The notes under the pieces are model-generated. The model did not search any database. It had not been told where the DNA came from and saw only the letters and a list, made by a program, of their open reading frames with translations. From the NCBI GenBank assembly GCA_041946825.1, contig JBHGBD010000001.1, positions 496,001 to 560,000 of the forward strand: a stretch of 64,000 nucleotides of DNA, given 5' to 3'. Origin of the DNA: CAZTHM01 sp041946825. Lineage in GTDB: Bacteria; Acidobacteriota; Terriglobia; UBA7540. Both the position numbers and the translations under genes were made by a program. Of the stretch, positions 57,443 to 64,000 are shown piece by piece. Every line of letters starts with the position of its first letter. Position 1 is the first letter of the stretch.

Positions 57443-58807
57443 CTAAACCATAAGTTTCCACGGGGCGCGATATTCACGGTTCAGCAATTTCTTGGCCTCA
57501 GCACCTCCCTCCAGCAGGCGCTCATTGACTGGGTCCCAGACGATCCGCTGTTTGCTGCGGAATGCCACATTACCCAGGTGGCACGCAGCGGTCACCTGAT
57601 GTCCGATCTCAACATCGCTGATGGGTTTCTGTCGTGACTTGACGCAATCGAGGAAATTGCGCACGTGATCCAGATGCGGGTCATTGGCGACATCCATTTG
57701 CATGGAGGCGGTGCGATCCACGTCGGGCTTCAGGCCTGACCACGCGCCGGAGGTCGAGCCGATGGCCACGCCCTTACGCTTTTCGGGGTAAACCTGGAAG
57801 CCGCTGCGGTTGACATAGAGAGTTGCGTCTGTGCCGTGGAACTGGATCCCGTAATCCTTCCCGTACATCGAGTTGGCATTGCCGTGCCGCGCCTCGAACG
57901 TGCAGACGAAGCCCGGATATTCGTAGGTGACCTGCTGCGTGTCGGGAGTCTCGCGGTTGTCTTTGAGGCAGTACTTGCCACCCGAAGCGGTGATAACGTT
58001 GGGTCCTGGAACCTTCATGGCCCACTGCACGATGTCGAGCAAGTGCGCGCCCCAGTCCGTCATGTGCCCGCCCGCGTAGTCCCAGAAATAGCGGAAGGTT
58101 GCCCAGCGGTCCGGGAAGCAGCCGAAGCGATTCCAATTGAAGGCCACTTTCGGCGCCGGACCCAGCCAGAAATCCCAGTCGAGCCCGGCTGGCGGGTCCT
58201 CATCTTCCGGATTGCCCCAGCCGTTCGGGTATTCGTTCCAGTAGACCCAGGTGCGGATGAAGCTTATCTTCCCGATCAAGCCGCTCTGGATCAGGTCAAC
58301 GGCTTTCTGGAAATGGATTCCGGAGCGCTGCATGGTTCCGGTTTGCACCACGCGATTGTGCTTGCGTGCCACATCGACCATCTTCCGGCCTTCTTCGACG
58401 CTCCAGGCGAGAGGCTTTTCGACGTAGACGTCCTTGCCCGCCTGACAGGCCATCACGGTGGGGAGCGCGTGCCAGTGGTCGGGAGTCGAAATCAGAATCA
58501 CATCGATGTCTTTGCGGTCCAGCACCTCACGGAAGTCATGGTATGACTTCGCCGTGCCGGCGGTCTGCTTTTCCGCTTCGCGCAGGTTGGGTTCGTAGAC
58601 GTCGCAGATGGCAGCGATATTGATATCCGGCTGTTTGGCGAAGTCCTCCATGTTGATGCGGCCCATGCGGCCGGTGCCGATGACGCCCACCGTAACCTTC
58701 TCGTTGGCGCCTAAGATTTTGTCACGCGCGCCTGCCGCCAGACCCGCACCGACGGCGGTGACGGCTGCGCGCTTCATGAAGTCGCGACGATCGCATTTGG
58801 TATCCAT
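57443..58807 (-). CDS. TAT-exported Gfo/Idh/MocA family oxidoreductase
   Basis: 454 aa from ATG 58807 (AAAGGA upstream). Twin-arginine signal CDRRDFMKRAAVTAVGAGLAAGA. The NAD(P)-binding Rossmann fold has VGVIGTGRMGRINME at 41-55. The family Lys is in VYVEKPLAW near 130. The substrate domain contains DWDFWLGPAPKVAFNWNRF and RYFWDYAGGHMTDWGAHLLDIVQWAM with the catalytic Asp/His. Exported members with tightly bound NAD oxidise or rearrange sugars in the periplasm; some relatives (GH109) are glycosidases, but the EKP motif here favours oxidoreductase. Neighbours are deacetylase-like and esterase-like genes. Confidence 0.92.
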   Translation of the reverse strand: MDTKCDRRDFMKRAAVTAVGAGLAAGARDKILGANEKVTVGVIGTGRMGRINMEDFAKQPDINIAAICDVYEPNLREAEKQTAGTAKSYHDFREVLDRKDIDVILISTPDHWHALPTVMACQAGKDVYVEKPLAWSVEEGRKMVDVARKHNRVVQTGTMQRSGIHFQKAVDLIQSGLIGKISFIRTWVYWNEYPNGWGNPEDEDPPAGLDWDFWLGPAPKVAFNWNRFGCFPDRWATFRYFWDYAGGHMTDWGAHLLDIVQWAMKVPGPNVITASGGKYCLKDNRETPDTQQVTYEYPGFVCTFEARHGNANSMYGKDYGIQFHGTDATLYVNRSGFQVYPEKRKGVAIGSTSGAWSGLKPDVDRTASMQMDVANDPHLDHVRNFLDCVKSRQKPISDVEIGHQVTAACHLGNVAFRSKQRIVWDPVNERLLEGGAEAKKLLNREYRAPWKLMV

Positions 58808-58945
58808 GGATTATTCCTTTCCGATAAAAGTTTTCGGGCTTGAACGGATGTAATCGCAAATCACTGACCTGAAAACGACCTCGTGGATTGTTCTCTTACT
58901 TACGCGTGCCCAACCTTCCGTTCGGGCCATTCCCCGGAGCGCCGT

Positions 58946-60532
58946 TCATGGCGGCGTGATTTCAAACTCCTCTGGAAGTTTCTGCCTCCGGGCGCGAGCC
59001 GTTCCGGATATTTCCTCAAACCGCTGCATGGTTTCTCTGGCCAGTGCCGCCTGCCCGGAACGCTGGTAGGCCTGAGCCAACTGGTAGTACAGGCTTCCGT
59101 CGTTCTCAATCTCACTCGCTGCCTTTAAGTGCGGGATCGACTCTTGCGGTCGCCCCGCGCGCAGGTAGGCGAGACCCAATGCCGCACGGGCCGACAGGTT
59201 ACGCGGCTCGGATTTCACAACCCTTTCGAGGTAGGGAAGCGATTCCTCAGGCTGGCCGGTTCCCAGTAGCGCCTCGCCCAGCTCGTATTGGAGGTCCAAC
59301 GACCCGGGCTCAGTCCTCACCAATTCTTGAAGGAGGAGTCTCGCCTGCTCATACTCTTTGTTCAAGCGCAAGGCTCGCGCCAGCCCTTTCTTCAGCCGAC
59401 GGTCGTCCGGAGCCAACTTGAGCGCCTCATTCCATTCCTGAACAGCCAATTCGGGCCGGCCTTGTATCGACTCCGCCTCAGCCATCAGCTCGTGGATGGC
59501 GGGAGAAGGCGGTAATTGGCTGAGCCGGTCGAATGCCTGCAACGCCAATTCGCTGGCCGCCCGCGAACGCCAAAAAAGAATTACGGGAGTTGATCCGTTC
59601 TTTGATATCTCGAGGATTCGAGCGTATCGTTCGGAACCAAAATCACACTCCAATGTTTCTGCTCGGCAATTCGGAGATCCCAGTTCGCGCTCACGCGCAT
59701 CCTCGATCGCCGCCCACTCCACGTGGCCGGTCGTGCGATACACCTCCGCCAACCCTGCGTGAATTCCTTTCATGCGGGGTCCGGCGCTGAGGGCCTGCCT
59801 GTATTGAAAGAAGGCGGCGTGGTACTGCTTCCGGGAAACGAAGGAGCGCGCCACGAGAACGCGAGCATAAGCGGATTCGGGGGCGGACTTTTCCAGTTCC
59901 TCGAAAGCGCCGCGTGAGACGGCCACGTAGCTGAGGCCAAGGCCCTGCCAGGCTTTGGGATCCTTGGGATCAGCCTCTGTCAGTGTCTTGAATTGAAGGG
60001 CCGCTTGGTGGGGCTGGCCCGAGGAGAGGTAAGCGTCCGCCAGTTCCAGCCGCGCCTTGTGGTTTCTGGGGTCGAGAGCCAGAGCGCGACGAAGCGGCGC
60101 GACTGCCAGCGCGGGTTCGCCCAGCTTCAAATGCCCCAGACCCATCAGCAGCCACGCCGCGGAGTTCTTGGGCTGCTGCCCGACGACCACACGAAACTGC
60201 TCGAGCGCCGCCCGGTATTGGCCGCCGGAATGCAGAGCCAGGCCCAGATTCATTCGCAAGCCGGGATTCTGCGGCAGGGCCCGCATAAGTTCGCGGTAGA
60301 GCGCAGCGGCCTCTTCGAACCGGCCCGCTGACATCGCCGCCTTGGCCCGGTCGGATTTCGCAATGATCTCTGGGGTCTGTGCTCTTGATTGGGCCGAAAC
60401 CCCGAGGAGGATGAGGAGAATCAAGATGAATCTGTCTCTCCTCCCAGCGCAAGCTGACCGAAGCGCATGATTGATTGCCCACCTCATCTGTGAGTGGTAG
60501 CGGGGCAAGTGTGATGACGGCGAGTGGGTCAT
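58946..60532 (-). CDS. Exported TPR-repeat protein (second of a coupled pair)
   Basis: 528 aa. ATG 60532 overlaps the stop of the preceding TPR gene (ATGA), so the pair is translationally coupled. A signal/anchor (RDRFILILLILLGVSAQSRAQ) starts near residue 33. About eleven TPR units follow in two blocks, one N-terminal (KAAMSAGRFEEAAALYRELMRALPQNPGLRMNLGLALHS) and one C-terminal (QEWNEALKLAPDDRRLKKGLARALRLNKEYEQARLLLQELV), separated by a non-TPR stretch with three Cys (LGSPNCRAETLECDFGSERY). It probably faces the periplasm as a protein-interaction scaffold. No enzymatic domain is visible. Confidence 0.87.
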   Translation of the reverse strand: MTHSPSSHLPRYHSQMRWAINHALRSACAGRRDRFILILLILLGVSAQSRAQTPEIIAKSDRAKAAMSAGRFEEAAALYRELMRALPQNPGLRMNLGLALHSGGQYRAALEQFRVVVGQQPKNSAAWLLMGLGHLKLGEPALAVAPLRRALALDPRNHKARLELADAYLSSGQPHQAALQFKTLTEADPKDPKAWQGLGLSYVAVSRGAFEELEKSAPESAYARVLVARSFVSRKQYHAAFFQYRQALSAGPRMKGIHAGLAEVYRTTGHVEWAAIEDARERELGSPNCRAETLECDFGSERYARILEISKNGSTPVILFWRSRAASELALQAFDRLSQLPPSPAIHELMAEAESIQGRPELAVQEWNEALKLAPDDRRLKKGLARALRLNKEYEQARLLLQELVRTEPGSLDLQYELGEALLGTGQPEESLPYLERVVKSEPRNLSARAALGLAYLRAGRPQESIPHLKAASEIENDGSLYYQLAQAYQRSGQAALARETMQRFEEISGTARARRQKLPEEFEITPP

Positions 60533-61761
60533 GGTTGCGGTGGTCGAGCCGTTTTCTCGGGTTGGTCTTCGTTGGCTTTGGGTAGTTGGAATTGCACGCG
60601 GCGTTGGATCTTGTCGAGGCGCTCGAACTCCGCCGCCTCGCGCAGCGAATCTTCCTTCCTCCCGGCTTTGCTGTACGCCCGTACAAGCAGACTGTGAAGC
60701 TCGGGATTCTCCGGCTCAAGTCTCACGCCAGTTTCCAACTCCCGTATGGCGGCATCAATCTCGCCGGTTCCGAGGAGTGCGCGGCCCAGTACCGACCGCG
60801 CGTTGCCGGAATTTGGTGCCAGCTTCACAGCTTCCCGCGCGAGAGGCAGCGCCTCGCTGTATTCGGCTCGGAACATGAAGTTTTGCGCGATCTGCAGCCG
60901 CGCTGGCACGTGTGCAGGCGTTAACTCCAGTTCACGGAGAAACTCCCCGTGCGCCTTCTCCGGATGGTGCGAAGCAATCAGGAAGACGCCGTAGGCATAG
61001 TGAAGGTTGGGAGTGCGGGGATACCGTGCCAGCACCTCCTGAAACACCTTGTCGGCTCCCGCATAATCCGTCGCGGCCATCTTGTATGCGGCTCTTCCGG
61101 CCATGAGCACCAATTCGCGTTTGTCCGCCGGAACCTCCTCCGGAAGGTAGGGCATGCGCAGAATCGAAATCCCCATCGCCTCGATGACACTGGGTTCTTC
61201 ATTGCGCTCTGACGCGAATCCCCGGAGCGAGGCGTAGGCCTGCTCGAATCGGCCGAAGCGGCTGAAGAGAATGCCCAGGTTGTAATGCGTGACCTGGATC
61301 AAGAGCTTGTTGTCACCGAGCCCCAGCTGCCGTCCTTTGTCGAGGTCCATCACGGCGCGTTCGTAATCTTTGAGTTGCATTTCACAAAGGCCCATAAAGG
61401 CCCATGAGGGACCGTGTTGGGGGAGATTGGCCGTCAGGCGCGCAAAGGCATCTCGGGCTTCGGAAACGCGATCCACGGAGTACAGAACGGTCCCCAGATT
61501 CCACCAGCCTTCGTGCCATTCGGGCCGCAAGCGCACACCCTGTTGGTATAGCTCAATCGCTTCATTCAGACGCTGGGCCTGGCGAGCTTCATCGGCGCGT
61601 CTGGCAATTTGATCAAACTCCGCGGCCGAACTGGCAGGCCCTTGGCTGGCCGTCAAGGATGCGGGAGGGGAAGGGCTTTCGTCCGGTTGCGCCTTCAATC
61701 CAATCAAGCTGGCCGTGAGGGCAACGGCCACGGCAAGGCTCGGCATTACTAAAGACCGCAT
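60529..61761 (-). CDS. Exported TPR-repeat protein (first of a coupled pair)
   Basis: About 410 aa from ATG 61761, chosen because AAGAGG lies six bases upstream and it starts a signal peptide (MRSLVMPSLAVAVALTASLIGLKA); in-frame ATGs at 61767 and 61791 are possible. A polar linker is followed by about eight TPR units (AIELYQQGVRLRPEWHEGWWNLGTVLYSVDRVSEARDAFARL; KVFQEVLARYPRTPNLHYAYGVFLIASHHPEKAHGEFLRELELTPAHVPARLQIAQNF). It ends in a basic, proline-rich tail. It lies 230 bp downstream of the third receptor gene. A pair of exported TPR proteins next to a receptor recurs at 51.5-52.8 kb. Confidence 0.87.
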   Translation of the reverse strand: MRSLVMPSLAVAVALTASLIGLKAQPDESPSPPASLTASQGPASSAAEFDQIARRADEARQAQRLNEAIELYQQGVRLRPEWHEGWWNLGTVLYSVDRVSEARDAFARLTANLPQHGPSWAFMGLCEMQLKDYERAVMDLDKGRQLGLGDNKLLIQVTHYNLGILFSRFGRFEQAYASLRGFASERNEEPSVIEAMGISILRMPYLPEEVPADKRELVLMAGRAAYKMAATDYAGADKVFQEVLARYPRTPNLHYAYGVFLIASHHPEKAHGEFLRELELTPAHVPARLQIAQNFMFRAEYSEALPLAREAVKLAPNSGNARSVLGRALLGTGEIDAAIRELETGVRLEPENPELHSLLVRAYSKAGRKEDSLREAAEFERLDKIQRRVQFQLPKANEDQPEKTARPPQP

Positions 61762-61992
61762 ACGCATCCTCTTACCGCGCCATTTTAGCATTGCGTGCGG
61801 CCACAGCCGCCGACAAGCCGCGTCAAGTCTCGCCAGACGCATTTTGGATTTCGAGGAAGCGCGACGAGGGGGGCTCGCGGGTGTCGGTCGGCAAAAGTCC
61901 TCGTCGGCGTTGGACTGAACCGTCCCAGTCCAACGCCAACGAGGCCACATGATCCCAACGCCGGCGCAACGACTCCACCGGCCGCCGGGAAA

Positions 61993-64000
61993 TTAGAATT
62001 CCACCTTCAACCCGAGTTGGATATTCCGCGGCAGGTTACGAACTCCGACGACCTGCCCGAAATCCCCAGCCCACGGCTGGTTTTGGATGCCGGTCCACCA
62101 CTGACCGCCACCACCAAATTGCGGGGTGTTGAAGAAGTTCAAGAAATCAGCCCGGAACTGGATCTTGAAGGCCTCTGCCTTGAAACTCTTCGCGAGGCTG
62201 AAGTCAACGTTCTTGGTGCCTTGGTCTCGCATGCAGTCGAGCATCCGCGGCGCATCGCCCAGCGTATACCAATCGGGATAAGCGAACGCTTCGGTGTTGA
62301 ACCAGCGCTCGGGGGTTCGATTGCCCAAGCAAGGATCTCCTACGAGATTCATATAGCCCCAAGAGAATCCGTAGTCACCCATGCCTCCGGATGGCACTGC
62401 GAGGATGGGGAGACCGCTGGTGAACCGGATGATGCTTGACGTCTGCCAGCCCCCGAGAACGTGGTTGGCCGCGCCGGGCCAGTTGTTGCCCCATTTCTTG
62501 CCATGCCCAAAGGGAAGTTCATACACCATGGCGGTTACAAAACTTTGCGGCATGTCGTGAGAACTGATGGAGTATTCCTGCTTGCGGTTGAAGTAGTCCC
62601 GCCACTGGTTGTCGGTGGCCCAGCCCAGGTAGTCTTCGGAAGCGTCATCTTTGGTTTTGGACCACTGGTAGGTGGAGAGTAAGGTAAGCCCGCCACGGAA
62701 CTGGCGAGTGAACTTGACGTTGAGCGCGTCGTAGTTAGCTCTGGCGCCTACCCAGGAGCGCGTCCAATTCAAGGAATCGAACTGTGGGAAGGCCCGCAGC
62801 AAACGGTGTCGGGCAATGGTCGGTCCGCTCAAGAACGTTCCCTCGGGTACATGTCCGTAGAACGGGTTATCGACTTGCTCGTCCAACGCGGACCCCAAGC
62901 TTAGGTACTCGGGGTTCAACTGGTTGGCGTTCAGACCCGGGTTTCCCCACATCAGCTTGCGTGCGCGGAATCCGGCGTAACCGACTTCAAGGACCGTGCC
63001 GGGTCCAAGCTCATACTGGAAATCCACGCTGAAGTTCTGCTTGTAACCGGTTGGATGCGGCTCCCACGGCCAGATCTGACCCGGAGAACCGCCGATGCCC
63101 GTCATCAATCCCCCTGAACTACCCGTGGGCTGGCTTAGCCCGTCTGGATAGGGGTCGCTCAGCAGGTTCAGAGGAATGAGCCCGCCGCCGCCAACGCTGG
63201 GCACCATCTGAGTGTCGGTCGAGAAACCCATGTGCTGGCCGGGTTGGTCGAAGGTGATCATCGCAGTCGTGGGGACATAGAAGATCCCGAAACCGGCGCG
63301 AACGACCATCTTCTCGCGCGGCTGCCAGGAGATCCCGATACGTGGCGCGAAATCGGATTTGTCGGTAATCCAGCCCCGGCGGTCGCTGGCAGACGCGAAC
63401 TGAATTCCACCCCGGAGCGGCATCCCGATTTCGTCTCCCAGCGGGTTGGCGATATCCTGGTTGAAGTAGCTGAGACGGTTGAAGCGCTCGGTCATTCCCG
63501 GCTGGATCTCGTAGCGCGCACCCAGCATGAGGGTGAGCTTACGGTTGACGCGCCAAGTATCCAGGAAGTACGCCCCGTAGTAGCGCGTGCTTCCGGCGAC
63601 ATCGATGTTGAATTGCGTGTTACCGCTTGATGCTGACCCCATCAGGAGGGACGCAATCCCGCTGCCTGTCATCAGGCTGGGATCATCAGTGGAGGCGATC
63701 GGCCCCGACGTCATTCCCCTGCCGAAGCCGAAGTTTCCACTGAACCGGTCAACATTGTTCACCAGGATCTGCTCGCCCATCCACCCGAATTTGAACGTAT
63801 GGGCGCCGTGTTCCTTGGTTACATTGACCTGCAGCGAGTTGTCGTAGCGCGGGAATTGCCTGACCTTCTGGCCAAACTGGGTGCCAATCCCCGTCAATCC
63901 GTCAATTGAGAATGCGGGAATAATCGCAGCGTGGAACAAACCCGGGTCAAGGCCAATATCCGCCGCGGTTAGTTTGCCCAAGGCGGCCGCAATCTGCTGT
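61993..64000 (-). CDS. Oar-like TonB-dependent receptor, N-terminal part outside the window
   Basis: About 669 residues are visible; the frame is open to the last base, so signal, regulatory-like domain and plug lie beyond the window. The visible part is the beta-barrel of an Oar-like receptor: FPRYDNSLQVNVTKEHGAHTFKFGWMGEQI, YGAYFLDTWRVNRKLTLMLGARYEIQ, PRIGISWQPREKMVVRAGFGIFY, LSTYQWSKTKDDASEDY, ending NIQLGLKVEF with terminal Phe. It heads the minus-strand array containing TPR, oxidoreductase, deacetylase and esterase genes and is closely similar in pattern to the receptors at 2.2-5.6 kb and 47.9-51.4 kb. Confidence 0.93.
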   Translation of the reverse strand, partial: QQIAAALGKLTAADIGLDPGLFHAAIIPAFSIDGLTGIGTQFGQKVRQFPRYDNSLQVNVTKEHGAHTFKFGWMGEQILVNNVDRFSGNFGFGRGMTSGPIASTDDPSLMTGSGIASLLMGSASSGNTQFNIDVAGSTRYYGAYFLDTWRVNRKLTLMLGARYEIQPGMTERFNRLSYFNQDIANPLGDEIGMPLRGGIQFASASDRRGWITDKSDFAPRIGISWQPREKMVVRAGFGIFYVPTTAMITFDQPGQHMGFSTDTQMVPSVGGGGLIPLNLLSDPYPDGLSQPTGSSGGLMTGIGGSPGQIWPWEPHPTGYKQNFSVDFQYELGPGTVLEVGYAGFRARKLMWGNPGLNANQLNPEYLSLGSALDEQVDNPFYGHVPEGTFLSGPTIARHRLLRAFPQFDSLNWTRSWVGARANYDALNVKFTRQFRGGLTLLSTYQWSKTKDDASEDYLGWATDNQWRDYFNRKQEYSISSHDMPQSFVTAMVYELPFGHGKKWGNNWPGAANHVLGGWQTSSIIRFTSGLPILAVPSGGMGDYGFSWGYMNLVGDPCLGNRTPERWFNTEAFAYPDWYTLGDAPRMLDCMRDQGTKNVDFSLAKSFKAEAFKIQFRADFLNFFNTPQFGGGGQWWTGIQNQPWAGDFGQVVGVRNLPRNIQLGLKVEF

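Noticed and set aside
57225..57461. 78-codon minus-strand gene
   Set aside because: No ribosome-binding site, overlaps the end of the next gene, no recognisable pattern.
57443..58807. GH109 alpha-N-acetylgalactosaminidase
   Set aside because: The fold and TAT signal are shared with GH109, but the EKPL motif and DWG-H-LDI pattern are those of ordinary Gfo/Idh/MocA oxidoreductases.

Overview
The window looks like chromosomal DNA of a high-GC, Gram-negative member of the Acidobacteriota, most likely a soil-type lineage. The pointers are three very large Oar-like TonB-dependent receptors with an N-terminal carboxypeptidase-regulatory-like domain, an S46 dipeptidyl-peptidase, a serine/threonine kinase with an N-terminal zinc ribbon beside PEGA-domain proteins, an alternative complex III (ACIII) cluster, many TAT-exported enzymes, and an EF-P with the divergent GKMPG-type loop. 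Genus-level placement is not possible from sequence reading alone.

Layout. 0-6 kb: end of an S46 peptidase, a small unknown gene and an Oar-like receptor. 6-10 kb: a LysR regulator divergent from leuA, followed by leuB under its own sigma70-like promoter. 10-18 kb: a DUF433/DUF5615 toxin-antitoxin-type pair, an exported amidohydrolase, a Uma2 nuclease-like protein, a bactofilin, a methyltransferase-like protein, an exported unknown, an ARPP/DUF6569-like protein and an MDR oxidoreductase. 18-21 kb: a thioredoxin-like protein and a visibly AT-richer OLD-family ATPase/TOPRIM nuclease gene bordered by palindromic MITE-like elements. 21-26 kb: a receptor-type Ser/Thr kinase and two paralogous PEGA proteins. 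26-30 kb: an NAD-salvage pair (pncB-pncA type) translationally coupled to a TPR-matrixin metalloprotease, then a universal stress protein and efp. 30-36.6 kb: the ACIII cluster actA-actB1-actB2-actC-actD-actE, with the normally fused ActB split in two. 36.8-45 kb: GNAT acetyltransferase, APC permease, histidine phosphatase, SDR, a NagB-like protein lacking a catalytic Asp, then a tight five-gene operon (PfkB kinase, small protein, RidA, D-serine dehydratase/D-threonine aldolase-like enzyme, small protein) and tRNA-Ser(UGA). 45-64 kb: after about 0.9 kb of mostly gene-poor DNA, a TAT-exported DUF362 protein and a long minus-strand array of receptor, TPR, TPR, Gfo/Idh/MocA, polysaccharide deacetylase-like, double alpha/beta hydrolase, PIG-L deacetylase, TPR and receptor. 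That array resembles a SusD-less nutrient-utilisation locus for an acylated or N-acetylated substrate.

The most striking non-coding signal is a set of at least seven intergenic arrays built on a strict 7-nt period. Unit sequences differ from locus to locus and arrays occur in both orientations. They fill whole gene spacers (actA-actB1 entirely) and run into gene ends (lysR, actC, the N-terminus of the permease). Separately, three kinds of palindromic or MITE-like elements cluster around 18-19 kb beside the OLD nuclease.
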